From: JBFLVT01 sp036804525
GTDB lineage: Bacteria; Bacillota; Desulfotomaculia; Desulfotomaculales; JASEER01
DNA: 64,000 nt
Direction of reading: 5' to 3'
NCBI GenBank assembly: GCA_036804525.1
Contig: DAIRSE010000009.1
Coordinates: 1 to 64,000, forward strand
Shown: piece by piece, positions 7,232 to 15,720 of the stretch
Layout: every line of letters starts with the position of its first letter
How positions within the stretch are numbered: the first letter of the stretch is position 1
Notes under the pieces: generated by a model
The model's database searches: none
What the model saw: the letters and a program-made list of their open reading frames with translations, nothing else
What the model was told of the DNA's origin: nothing
Position numbers and translations under genes: made by a program

Positions 7232-9859
7232 ATGGCAATGATCGTAATCACCACGCATGTCAACACCGATCTTGATGGCCTTGCCGCGATGGTTGCGGCC
7301 AGCAAGCTCTACCCCGACGCCGAGCTCGTGCTGCCGGGGAAACTCGCCCGAAACGTAGAGGAGTTTGTCGCCCTGCACCGCGATATTCTCGAATTTAAAA
7401 CCCCCAAAGAGGTTAACCTTGACGAGGTCAATACGCTGGTCCTTGTCGATACCAAAAACACCGGCCGGATCGCCAAACTCGCCAGCCTGGTCGGAAAACC
7501 GGGAGTGCAGGTCCACATCTACGACCACCATCCTCGCGCGGAGGGCGACATCCGCGGCTCGGTTGATATTATCGAGCCGCTCGGCGCCGTTACCACCATC
7601 CTGGTGGAAAAACTCCAGGAGCGACAGATAGCTTTGTCGCCCTTCGAGGCCACCGTCCTGGCCCTCGGAATTTACGAAGACACCGGATGTCTGGTCTTTA
7701 ACAGCACCACTTCGCGAGACGCTGAGGCCGTCGCCTTCCTGATCAAGCAGGGGGCCAACCTGGCGGTGGTTGCTGAATACCTGGGCAAACCGCTAAGCGA
7801 GGAGCAGCAGAGTTTGCTGCGCAACCTGCTCCTTTCGGCCCAGCGTTACTCATTCAACGGGGTCAAGGTTCTCATCACGAAGACCCGTGTGGATGAATTC
7901 GTCAGCGGCCTGGCTTTGCTCACCCATAAGCTTGCCGAAATCGAACGTACCGATGCCGTCTTCTGCGTCGTTGAAATGGACGACCGGGTGCATATCGTAG
8001 GCCGGTCGTCGGTCCAGGAGATTGATGTCCGCGCCGTCCTGGAGCACTTCGGCGGCGGCGGTCATCCGGCAGCGGCCTCGGCCACCGTAAAATTCCAGGA
8101 ACTGGACAACGTTGCTTCCGAATTGATCGAGACCCTAAAGATCCATGTCCGGCCCCCGCTTACCGCAGCCGACATTATGAGCAGCCCGGTTAAGTCGGTG
8201 CCGGCCGAAACCAGAATCGAGGACGCTAATCAGGTTATGCTGCGCTACGGGCACACCGGTCTTCCTGTTGTTCAGGGAGGGAGCCTGGTCGGCGTCATTT
8301 CGAGACGGGACGTGGAAAAAGCTGTCCGTCATGGACTGCTCCATGCCCCGGTCAAGGCTTTCATGGCCCGCAACGTCTTGACGGTCGCCCCTAACACTCC
8401 TGTCACCGAGATTCAAGCGCTCATGGTGGAAAATAACATCGGCCGGCTCCCTGTCGTCGTCGACGGGGGGGTCTTGGTGGGCATTGTTTCCCGCACCGAC
8501 GTGCTGAAGACACTGCACAAGTCCTTCCAGCCCCGTTACCAAACGCTGTACCAGACGCCCCGCACCGAAATCCTCGACCGCAATTTGGCTGACATTCTGC
8601 AAAAAGGTTTGTCCGAGGATGTTTTTAAGATCGTTGTTGAAACGGGGCGTGTCGCGGACACTCTTAACTGCAGGCTTTACCTTACCGGGGGCATGATCCG
8701 TGACGCGATTTTGGGCCGTCCAAACCGGGACTTTGACTTCGTGATTGAAGGATGCGACAGCGAAACCCTGGCCGACGCACTGGCCCGTCATTTTGGCGGC
8801 AAGGCTAAAGTGGCCGAAAAAGGCCGGAAGGCTCTTGTCTATATTCCACGGGGCCCACGCCTGGACATTACAAGAGCCCAGCAGGATTTCCGCGAATTTG
8901 GCGTCGGCGGTTCGGCAGCCGAGCAATCGCCTCTCCGTCACGAGCTATATAGGCGCGACTTTACAATCAACGCTGTAGCTGTGGTCCTTAACGAGGACGG
9001 CTTTGGGGATGTTGTCGATTTCTTCGGCGGACTCGATGATATCCGCAACGGACTCATCCGGGCTCTGCACAACCTGAGCTTCATCGAAGATCCCGTCAGG
9101 ATATTACGCGCCATACGCTACGAGCAGCGGTACCACTTTAATTTAGAACGGCAGACCCAGGCCCTCATTCGCGAGGCCATCAACGACAGGGTGCTGCAAA
9201 CCGTGCCCGACGAGCGCCTCTGGCCCGAGCTGAAACGAATGCTGGGACGTGAATACACCCCCAGGATCCTGAGCCGGTTCGCCCAGACAAACATCTGGCC
9301 GCATCTCTTTCCATCCGTTGTTTACTGGGAGGTCCAGCCTGTCATCGGCCGTATTCCGCGCGCCATCAGGACCCTGAACGACTGGCAGATACCGCCTCCG
9401 CCCGAGCTGTGGCTCGTCTATTTCACGGCTATCCTCCACTGGAGCAGCCCCCGGGCCGTTTCGGAAATCTGCCAGCGCTACAAGCTGGGAACCCGACAAA
9501 CCGAAAAGGTTTTTCAGGCGCTTAACTGCTGGCGTGAAGCGCTTAGCATTTTTGCCGCGCCAAAGGCGTCTACGCTTATACTGGCCCAGACCATCCTGCA
9601 GATGCCGCGGGAAGCTTATCCCCTGGTGCTGGCGATGCTGGACGACGAAAGCCTCAGGCTGCGTTTCAGGGATGCCTTCCGTTTCCTGAAGGAACATAAA
9701 CCATCCATTACTGGTAAAGATATTAGGAGGCTGGGCTACCGCCCCGGACCGGACTTTCGGAGGGCCCTGCATTCTGTCTGGCAAGCCCGGATGGCAGGTC
9801 AAATCCGAACAAAAAATGAAGAGATCAATCATGCGGTCCGGGTACTAGAAGAGCTGTAG
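7232..9859 (+). CDS. DHH phosphoesterase - CBS pair - CCA/poly(A) nucleotidyltransferase fusion
   Basis: Three-part protein of 875 residues. Residues 1-~300 are a DHH/DHHA1 phosphoesterase like NrnA, with NTDLDG at 11-16, YDHHPRAEGD near 97 and GGGGHPAAA near 274. Two CBS domains follow from ~312 to ~430, likely binding adenine nucleotides. From ~480 comes a class II nucleotidyltransferase head (LTGGMIRDAILG and the catalytic RDFDF) with its RNA-binding body. The C-terminal part probably adds or repairs tRNA CCA ends. The fusion is a known but uncommon architecture. The CBS pair could couple RNA-end processing to energy state; that is inference. Two ATGs lie six bases apart; the first is used. 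Confidence 0.88.
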   Translation: MAMIVITTHVNTDLDGLAAMVAASKLYPDAELVLPGKLARNVEEFVALHRDILEFKTPKEVNLDEVNTLVLVDTKNTGRIAKLASLVGKPGVQVHIYDHHPRAEGDIRGSVDIIEPLGAVTTILVEKLQERQIALSPFEATVLALGIYEDTGCLVFNSTTSRDAEAVAFLIKQGANLAVVAEYLGKPLSEEQQSLLRNLLLSAQRYSFNGVKVLITKTRVDEFVSGLALLTHKLAEIERTDAVFCVVEMDDRVHIVGRSSVQEIDVRAVLEHFGGGGHPAAASATVKFQELDNVASELIETLKIHVRPPLTAADIMSSPVKSVPAETRIEDANQVMLRYGHTGLPVVQGGSLVGVISRRDVEKAVRHGLLHAPVKAFMARNVLTVAPNTPVTEIQALMVENNIGRLPVVVDGGVLVGIVSRTDVLKTLHKSFQPRYQTLYQTPRTEILDRNLADILQKGLSEDVFKIVVETGRVADTLNCRLYLTGGMIRDAILGRPNRDFDFVIEGCDSETLADALARHFGGKAKVAEKGRKALVYIPRGPRLDITRAQQDFREFGVGGSAAEQSPLRHELYRRDFTINAVAVVLNEDGFGDVVDFFGGLDDIRNGLIRALHNLSFIEDPVRILRAIRYEQRYHFNLERQTQALIREAINDRVLQTVPDERLWPELKRMLGREYTPRILSRFAQTNIWPHLFPSVVYWEVQPVIGRIPRAIRTLNDWQIPPPPELWLVYFTAILHWSSPRAVSEICQRYKLGTRQTEKVFQALNCWREALSIFAAPKASTLILAQTILQMPREAYPLVLAMLDDESLRLRFRDAFRFLKEHKPSITGKDIRRLGYRPGPDFRRALHSVWQARMAGQIRTKNEEINHAVRVLEEL

Positions 9860-9880
9860 AAGAGCTGGGGAGCGGATAAG

Positions 9881-10501
9881 ATGGACTTTCTCGGCTTAGA
9901 CCGCCTGTTACTGATTGCTCCCGGGTTTATCGTAGGTATCGTCCTGCATGAGGTAGCCCACGGCTATGTCGCCGACAGGCTGGGGGATCCCACGGCCAGG
10001 CTGGCGGGGCGCCTGACCCTGAACCCCATACCGCACATTGATCCCGTTGGACTGATCTTTCTTATTGTAGCCAAGGTGGGGTGGGCCAAGCCGGTACCGG
10101 TAAACCCTTACAACTTCCGGGGCGATATTAAACAAGGGCTGCTGCTGGTTGCCCTTGCCGGACCGGCGACAAACCTGCTGATTGCCTTGGCGTCGGCTGT
10201 GTTTTGGGCTTTTCTCGGCGCGCCGCCCTCGTTGCTGGGCAATATCTTGCAATGGACGATCCATATCAACGTCGTCCTGGCTTTCCTGAACCTGATGCCC
10301 GTTCCTCCCCTTGATGGCTCCAAGATCCTGGCGGGGATTCTGCCCGGCAGGCAGAGCTGGCTCTACTCGCTTGAACAGTACGGTATCCTGCTGCTGCTCG
10401 TCCTCTTCCTGACAGGGGCAGCCTGGGATTTCATCAATTTCTTTTACCGGCCCACTATTTCGGCGCTTTTCCGCCTTGTTGACATTATCGCGGGGACTTA
10501 A
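9881..10501 (+). CDS. Site-2-protease-like M50 family membrane peptidase
   Basis: Membrane protein of 206 residues with HEVAH at 23-27 (zinc ligands and catalytic glutamate) and a second metal motif in MPVPPLDGSK, the form seen in the small YwhC/rhomboid-like M50B group. Several hydrophobic segments place the active site in the membrane. It lies 21 bp after the CCA-transferase fusion and 47 bp before trpS, an order common in clostridia. Its substrate is unknown. No PDZ domain is present, unlike RseP or SpoIVFB. Confidence 0.85.
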   Translation: MDFLGLDRLLLIAPGFIVGIVLHEVAHGYVADRLGDPTARLAGRLTLNPIPHIDPVGLIFLIVAKVGWAKPVPVNPYNFRGDIKQGLLLVALAGPATNLLIALASAVFWAFLGAPPSLLGNILQWTIHINVVLAFLNLMPVPPLDGSKILAGILPGRQSWLYSLEQYGILLLLVLFLTGAAWDFINFFYRPTISALFRLVDIIAGT

Positions 10502-10548
10502 GAGCATACATCTATAGAGCATTATTACCGAGAAGAGGGTGGAGACAA

Positions 10549-11523
10549 GTGAGAATTGTAAGCGGGATGCGACCGACAGGCAGACTGCACCTGGGACACT
10601 TGAGCGTCCTTGAAAACTGGGTCCGCCTGCAAGAGCAGCACGAGTGCTTCTATTTCGCCGCTGACTGGCATGCTTTGAGCACCGTGTTTGACGACCCGTC
10701 AACGATTAAGCAAAACACCCGTGAAATGATCGCCGATTGGCTCGCTGCCGGCGTCGATCCCGAGCGCAGCACCATTTTCATTCAGTCAAGGATTCCCGAG
10801 CACGCCGAGCTGCATCTCGTTTTTTCGATGATCACGCCTTTAAGCTGGCTCGAACGGGTGCCCACTTACAAGGACCAGGTCCAGCAGCTGGGCGTACAGG
10901 GGAAGGACATTAACACTTACGGTTTTCTGGGGTACCCTCTTCTCCAGGCAGCAGACATCCTCGTCCACAGGGGCGAGGCCGTCCCCGTCGGGCAGGACCA
11001 GCTCCCGCACCTGGAGCTCACCCGGGAGGTGGCACGGCGGTTTAACCACCTTTTCGACAGCATTTTCCCCGAACCCAAGGCTATCGTGGCTGAAACGCCG
11101 CTCCTGCCCGGGATTGACGGCCGGAAGATGAGCAAGAGCTACGGCAATGTGATTATGATCGGCGCCGAGGCTGACGAAGTGGACAGGCTGACACGGATGA
11201 TGGTGACCGACCCCGCACGGATTCGCAAAACAGATCCCGGTCATCCCGATATCTGCACCGTTTATGCGTTCCACGGGCTGTATAGTCCCGAAAGAAGACC
11301 GGAGATAGAGGAGGAATGCAAAGCCGGGAGGATCGGCTGCGTAGCCTGCAAAAAGGAGCTCACGGCCGCCTTGAACGCCGTTCTTGACCCTATTCGCGAG
11401 CGTCGCCGACAGTTGCTGTCCAGGCCGGGCTATCTTGATGAAGTCCTCGAGGACGGCTGCGATCGCGCCAGAAAGGAAGCGCAAAAGACGATGTCGCTGG
11501 TGCGCCAGGCGCTGCAGGTTTAA
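10549..11523 (+). CDS. trpS: Tryptophanyl-tRNA synthetase
   Basis: Class I aminoacyl-tRNA synthetase of 324 residues that charges tRNA-Trp. The HIGH-type motif is HLGH at 14-17 and the KMSKS motif appears intact in GRKMSKS. The length is normal for bacterial TrpRS. The start is GTG with GAGGGTGGAG upstream. No T-box leader was seen before it; it appears to be read through from the M50 gene. Confidence 0.95.
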   Translation: MRIVSGMRPTGRLHLGHLSVLENWVRLQEQHECFYFAADWHALSTVFDDPSTIKQNTREMIADWLAAGVDPERSTIFIQSRIPEHAELHLVFSMITPLSWLERVPTYKDQVQQLGVQGKDINTYGFLGYPLLQAADILVHRGEAVPVGQDQLPHLELTREVARRFNHLFDSIFPEPKAIVAETPLLPGIDGRKMSKSYGNVIMIGAEADEVDRLTRMMVTDPARIRKTDPGHPDICTVYAFHGLYSPERRPEIEEECKAGRIGCVACKKELTAALNAVLDPIRERRRQLLSRPGYLDEVLEDGCDRARKEAQKTMSLVRQALQV

Positions 11524-11553
11524 TTTGAAACGCGGGGAGGCAAGCCTCTTTGA

Positions 11554-12138
11554 ATGTTTTGGCTGATCGTCGGCATAATTGCTGCAATCCTGCTGCTTCT
11601 CGTAGTAGTGTCCTTTATCGGCGTCCGGTTCTCTTATAAGCGCTCCGGTGACGACGACCGCTTTTACCTGACCGTGTCCTGGCTGGGGATACGTTTATAC
11701 GTCCTGGACATCTCTTTCCTTGATCTGCTGTCACGCGGGCCGAAGCCGACCATCAGGGTGAAGTCCACCGTTTCCGACCAGAACCTGAGGGAGATTTCCC
11801 TGCCTGAAGCGCTGAACAGGTGGTTGCCTTGGCTTGTGCGCCTGAAGGAGCCGGCTTTTTACATCCTGACCAGGCTCTATGTGCAGGAACTCAATTGGTT
11901 CACCTGCTTTGGGACGGGCCAGGCCGCGCAGACCAGTATTCTATCGGGTTTTGCCTGGACCGCCAAAAGCCTTTTCTTAAACCTCGCCGCCGGCGTTGTC
12001 CGCTTTGGCCGGCAGCCTTGCTTCGCCGTCTATCCTGATTTCCGCCAGCCTGCCTTCGCCACGAATGTGGACTGTATACTCAGGGTCAGAGTCGGCCATA
12101 TTATAATTGCGGCGCTTAAGGCTCTGCGCTCAAGGTAG
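11554..12138 (+). CDS. DUF2953 family membrane-anchored protein
   Basis: 194-residue protein with one N-terminal membrane helix (residues 2-24) and a soluble domain that resembles DUF2953. That family is found next to ytfJ in spore formers, as here (12 bp before the next gene). Its function is not established; the position suggests a sporulation role. GGGGAGG lies about 14 bp before the ATG, a rather long spacing, so the start is not fully certain. Confidence 0.7.
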   Translation: MFWLIVGIIAAILLLLVVVSFIGVRFSYKRSGDDDRFYLTVSWLGIRLYVLDISFLDLLSRGPKPTIRVKSTVSDQNLREISLPEALNRWLPWLVRLKEPAFYILTRLYVQELNWFTCFGTGQAAQTSILSGFAWTAKSLFLNLAAGVVRFGRQPCFAVYPDFRQPAFATNVDCILRVRVGHIIIAALKALRSR

Positions 12139-12149
12139 GAGGTAAGACC

Positions 12150-12593
12150 GTGGCAGAACAACACCCTATCCAGGGCCTGATGCAGACGGCCATGGAGAGC
12201 ATTAAGGAAATGGTTGACGTTAATACGGTGATTGGCGACCCGGTGGAAACGCCCGACGGAACAATCATCATCCCCATCTCCCGGGTGGCTCTCGGTTTTG
12301 CGGCCGGCGGCAGCGAGTTTGACATGACCAGGCAGTCCGAGCAGAAAGACCAGAAGGAGCAAAGCCAGTTCCCCTTCGGCGGGGGCAGCGGGGCAGGCGT
12401 TTCAGTGTCCCCGGTGGGGTTTTTGGTGGTCGGGCAGGGACAGGTACGGTTGCTTCCCATAGACTCCAACGTCATTGCTGATCGCTTGATCGATCTTGCT
12501 CCTCACGTGCTGGAACGGTTGGACAAGTACTTTAAGAAAAGGGAAGACACGCCGAAAGAGTATCTGTCAAAAGAGCAAACCCCAACACTGTAA
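12150..12593 (+). CDS. ytfJ: Spore protein YtfJ (GerW family)
   Basis: 147-residue member of the YtfJ/GerW family, a sporulation-specific protein needed in Bacillus for normal germination with some germinants. The family core is visible: HPIQGLMQTAMESIKEM, then DVNTVIGDPVETPDG, then a glycine-rich stretch GFAAGGSEF with a GGGSGAG loop and VSPVGFLVV. The start is GTG with TAGGAGGTAAG upstream. It is followed by spmA and spmB after a gene-free gap. Confidence 0.92.
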   Translation: MAEQHPIQGLMQTAMESIKEMVDVNTVIGDPVETPDGTIIIPISRVALGFAAGGSEFDMTRQSEQKDQKEQSQFPFGGGSGAGVSVSPVGFLVVGQGQVRLLPIDSNVIADRLIDLAPHVLERLDKYFKKREDTPKEYLSKEQTPTL

Positions 12594-12882
12594 CGGCATG
12601 TACGCCAGTTTGATAGGCATTCGAATACCTTCGAGACGCTGTAAGGCCAATCTATCTGCAACGTAGCTCCTACAGTTGAATGCTGGAGAGTCTCATTACC
12701 TACGACTCACGGCTGCTAAGGATTACTATTCGCAATTCCCGTACGGAAATTACTTCGAGTCCAACTACCTACTACTTACTACCGCTAAATCCCTAAGGAT
12801 TCAGCTTGTGCCAGGTTCTACCCTTTGTCACGCCGACATAATTTACTTTAAGCGGCAAGCAGGACAAGGGGTGATTGCCTTG
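12594..12882. other. Gene-free spacer with atypical composition between ytfJ and spmA
   Basis: About 290 bp that are visibly poorer in GC than the neighbours and rich in CTA, TAC and ACT triplets. The spmA frame stays open back to 12676, but the translation has no similarity to SpmA and no ribosome site. A near-palindrome, AATTCCCGTACGGAAATT, lies within it. No promoter or terminator could be assigned. Confidence 0.5.
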
Positions 12883-13479
12883 GTGAACTACGTCTGGCTG
12901 GCTTTGATTCTGCTCGGCATATGCACTGCGGCAGTCAAAGGGGACATAAACGTCGTAACTACGGCCGCCCTGGAAGGCGCTCAGACAGCCGTGAAAACGG
13001 CATTAAACCTTGTAGCCATTATCGCTTTCTGGCTTGGCATAATGAGAATTGCAGAAAAGTCCGGATTAATAACGGCCCTGGCCTATCTAGTGAAGCCCCT
13101 GATGGGCTTTCTTTTTCCCAGCTTACCCAAGAATCACCCGGCAGTCGGCGCCATCATCATGAATTTAAGCGCCAATATCCTGGGACTGGGAAACGCGGCC
13201 ACCCCGATGGGCTTAATTGCCATGAAAGAGATGCAGAAGCTCAATCCTAAGCCAGATACCGCTTCGGAGGCGATGTGCACCTTTTTAGCGCTAAATACGG
13301 CCTGCATCACCCTGATTCCCTCGACCATCATCGGGATACGAGCCATTTACTATAGCAGTGATCCCGCCGGGGTTGCCGGCCCGACGATCTTTGCCACTTC
13401 TTGCGGGATGGCTGCCGCTATAATCGCCGATTTTATCTTCCGCCGCCTTTACAAACGGAAGGGTGGGCGGTTATGCTAA
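12883..13479 (+). CDS. spmA: Spore maturation protein A
   Basis: 198-residue membrane protein with a nucleoside-recognition (Gate) domain. With SpmB it is needed in Bacillus for full dehydration of the spore core. Family segments GLGNAATPMGLIAM and FLALNTACITLIPSTI are clear. The GTG at 12883 is chosen because AAGGGGTG sits 9 bp upstream and the product then begins MVNYVWLAL like known SpmA; the long upstream extension is rejected. Its last 7 bp overlap spmB. Confidence 0.92.
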   Translation: MNYVWLALILLGICTAAVKGDINVVTTAALEGAQTAVKTALNLVAIIAFWLGIMRIAEKSGLITALAYLVKPLMGFLFPSLPKNHPAVGAIIMNLSANILGLGNAATPMGLIAMKEMQKLNPKPDTASEAMCTFLALNTACITLIPSTIIGIRAIYYSSDPAGVAGPTIFATSCGMAAAIIADFIFRRLYKRKGGRLC

Positions 13480-14006
13480 GCCTGATCGGAGACATCTCTC
13501 AGTGGGCCATTCCGGGGTTCTTGCTTCTCGTTCTCGTCGCCGGCGTGGTCCGCCGGGTGCCTGTTTTTGAAACTTTTGTTGAGGGTGCGGAACAAGGATT
13601 TGAGGTAGCCGTCAAGATCATTCCTTTTCTGGTCGCTATGATTGTCGCGATCAGCGTTTTCCGCGCGTCGGGCGCTATGGAGGCGGTAGCCGACGCGTTG
13701 GCCCCGGTTTTCCAATATATCGGCGCGCCACCGGACATCCTGCCCCACGCCATTATGCGACCTCTTTCCGGCGGGGCCGCTCTCGGGATAGCCACGGAAC
13801 TGATCAAGGAGCACGGCCCCGACAGCTTTGTAGGCTACCTGGTCTCCACGATGCAGGGGTCGACCGACACCACTTTTTACGTGCTCACGCTGTACTTCGG
13901 CTCCGTGGGGATTAAGCGCTACCGCTACGCCATATGGTCCGGCCTGCTGGCCGACTTTATCACTCTCGTCGCCTCAATCTACATTGTCAATCTGATGTTT
14001 AACTGA
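13473..14006 (+). CDS. spmB: Spore maturation protein B
   Basis: 177-residue membrane protein and partner of SpmA, also with a nucleoside-recognition domain. Recognisable segments include FVEGAEQGFEVAVKIIPFLV, MRPLSGGAALGI and STDTTFYVLTLYFGSVGI. The ATG within the end of spmA has GGGTGGGCGG upstream and gives the usual length. The two genes are translationally coupled. The next gene, rluB, starts 16 bp later. Confidence 0.93.
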   Translation: MLSLIGDISQWAIPGFLLLVLVAGVVRRVPVFETFVEGAEQGFEVAVKIIPFLVAMIVAISVFRASGAMEAVADALAPVFQYIGAPPDILPHAIMRPLSGGAALGIATELIKEHGPDSFVGYLVSTMQGSTDTTFYVLTLYFGSVGIKRYRYAIWSGLLADFITLVASIYIVNLMFN

Positions 14007-14022
14007 CGGGGGAAGGTTGCGA

Positions 14023-14751
14023 TTGACCGAGGAGCGCCTGCAGAAAATCTTGGCCCAAGCCGGTTTCGGCTCCCGCCGCAAATGCGAGGAGCTGATCAGG
14101 AGCGGCACCGTGCAGGTTAACGGGCGTATCGTTACCGAACTGGGAACGCGTGTCGATCCGCAGAGAGACAAGGTAACGGTCAACGGGCAGCTGATCAAAC
14201 CTGAAGAAAAGGTTTACATAGCATTATACAAGCCGCTCGGTTACGTGACTACCCTTTTTGACCCCGAGCGGCGACGGACAGTGAAAGATCTGGTGAGAAA
14301 CATTCCGCAGCGCGTCTATCCGGTCGGGCGTTTGGACTATGACACGGAGGGCCTGCTCCTGATGACCAATGACGGGGCCCTGGCCTATGCCCTGACCCAT
14401 CCAAAGCATCACGTCCCCAAAACATACGTGGCAACTGTTCTTGGCAAACCAGGTCCTTCGGCGCTTAAACAGCTTGCCCGCGGCGTCCGCCTTTCTGACG
14501 GCCCCACGGCGCCCGCGCGGGTACGGCTCCTGAAGGCGGGAACCCTGGAGTCGGTGCTCGAAATAACCATCCACGAGGGACGGAACCGGCAGGTCAGAAG
14601 AATGTGCGAGGCTGTGGGACATCCTGTCCGGGCCTTACGCAGGGTCCGTTTTGGGAATATTAAACTGGGCAGCTTGCAGCCCGGCCAGTTTCGCAAATTG
14701 ACAAAAACCGAGCTGAAAAGACTAAGAATGCTCAGTGGTTTGTCCAGTTAG
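14023..14751 (+). CDS. rluB: 23S rRNA pseudouridine synthase, RluB/RsuA family
   Basis: Pseudouridine synthase of 242 residues with an N-terminal S4 RNA-binding domain (RLQKILAQAGFGSRRKCEEL). The catalytic motif GRLDYDTEGLLLMTNDG contains the active aspartate. Members modify 23S rRNA helix 89-92 nucleotides or 16S U516; the clostridial gene beside spmB is usually called rluB. The TTG at 14023 is used because GGGGGAAGG ends 6 bp before it; another TTG two codons upstream has no spacing. Confidence 0.88.
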   Translation: MTEERLQKILAQAGFGSRRKCEELIRSGTVQVNGRIVTELGTRVDPQRDKVTVNGQLIKPEEKVYIALYKPLGYVTTLFDPERRRTVKDLVRNIPQRVYPVGRLDYDTEGLLLMTNDGALAYALTHPKHHVPKTYVATVLGKPGPSALKQLARGVRLSDGPTAPARVRLLKAGTLESVLEITIHEGRNRQVRRMCEAVGHPVRALRRVRFGNIKLGSLQPGQFRKLTKTELKRLRMLSGLSS

Positions 14752-14843
14752 CAGGATTACCGGAAAGCAGAGAAGAATAGGAAAATTTTGAAGTACGCTT
14801 GAAGCGCATGCTACGCTTCAATCTCTGCAGGAGGTAAGTCCCT

Positions 14844-15305
14844 GTGGCTAGATTCCAGACTGAGCAAGGACTTGTCGAGGGCGCTATCCGTGTTAAAATC
14901 AGGCTTGATTTCAAGGGTGTATCGCGGCCTGGTCGATTTTTCTTGGGTTCTAAATCAACCGAAAAGGTAGCGGAGGAAATCCGGGAACAGCAGATCGCGC
15001 TCTTCCGCAACGTACCGCTGCAGGGAGTCGTCATTGAGGATATCAACCTTGGCGGCGAGATCTACACCGTGTACGATGACGCGGCGGGAACGGAAGTCGC
15101 CTTTGCGCCGGTGGAGCTGGTAGTCGCTGTAGAAAGCCTGGAGGATATAATCCGCTTCGCCGCTCGCGAGGAATTCCGGAGGATCGAAGTCCTGGAACCC
15201 GGCAGGCTGATACTCTCGAAGTTCGAGATCGAGCGCCTGCTTTTCAGGATCAATGAGGAAATCAAGAGCGTAAAGTCGTGGATCGAGCGCAAATATGCTC
15301 GATGA
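14844..15305 (+). CDS. Conserved hypothetical protein upstream of aroH
   Basis: 153-residue soluble protein with no family I can name. It is strand-rich in the N-terminal half (GAIRVKIRLDFKGV, a FLGS loop) and acidic-helical at the C-terminus (a LILSKFEIERLLFRINEE segment). There is no signal peptide or membrane helix. The start is GTG with GCAGGAGGTAAG upstream, a strong site. It ends 20 bp before aroH, so it may be cotranscribed with the aromatic genes. A hairpin (TTGAAGCG/CGCTTCAA) lies in its 5' leader at 14799-14821. Confidence 0.6.
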   Translation: MARFQTEQGLVEGAIRVKIRLDFKGVSRPGRFFLGSKSTEKVAEEIREQQIALFRNVPLQGVVIEDINLGGEIYTVYDDAAGTEVAFAPVELVVAVESLEDIIRFAAREEFRRIEVLEPGRLILSKFEIERLLFRINEEIKSVKSWIERKYAR

Positions 15306-15325
15306 GAACCAGGAGGTCTCGCTCC

Positions 15326-15694
15326 GTGAGCTCTGTTCGGGGAATCCGTGGAGCCATTACCGTTAACGAAAACACCGCCGAAGAAATCATTCGCGCGACG
15401 ATGCGCCTGTTGGAGGAAATGGTCAGGGCCAACAACATTGACGTCAATGACATCGCCAGTATATTTCTTACCATGACCCCTGACCTCAACGCCGAATTTC
15501 CCGCTCTGGCAGCGCGCAAGTTGGGTTGGACCAACGTGCCTCTCCTGGGTGCCACCGAGATTGCCCACCCTACGGCAATCGGAAAGTGCATCAGAGTCCT
15601 TATGCATGTCAATACGGATAAGTCGCAGGCAGAGTTAAGGCATCTTTATCTCGATGATGCCGCTCAGTTGCGCCCGGATCTGCTGATGCCCTAA
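15326..15694 (+). CDS. aroH: Chorismate mutase, AroH type
   Basis: Monofunctional chorismate mutase of 122 residues that converts chorismate to prephenate, the entry to tyrosine and phenylalanine. It aligns along its length with Bacillus AroH: VRGIRGAITV at the N-terminus, TPDLNAEFPA in the middle and KCIRVLMHVNT with RHLYL towards the end. The GTG start is set by AGGAGG at 15311-15316; the in-frame sequence upstream is not conserved. The Phe/Tyr branch partner tyrA is ~3.6 kb downstream. Confidence 0.93.
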   Translation: MSSVRGIRGAITVNENTAEEIIRATMRLLEEMVRANNIDVNDIASIFLTMTPDLNAEFPALAARKLGWTNVPLLGATEIAHPTAIGKCIRVLMHVNTDKSQAELRHLYLDDAAQLRPDLLMP

Positions 15695-15720
15695 AGACTA
15701 CTGCAGGTTGAGGTGTCATT

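Noticed and set aside
8135..8941. Reverse-strand open frame of 268 codons opposite the CBS/transferase fusion
   Set aside because: Shadow frame; the forward CBS and nucleotidyltransferase motifs span it.
12676..12882. N-terminal extension of spmA
   Set aside because: No ribosome site and no SpmA similarity; a GTG at 12883 with AAGGGGTG upstream gives the family N-terminus.
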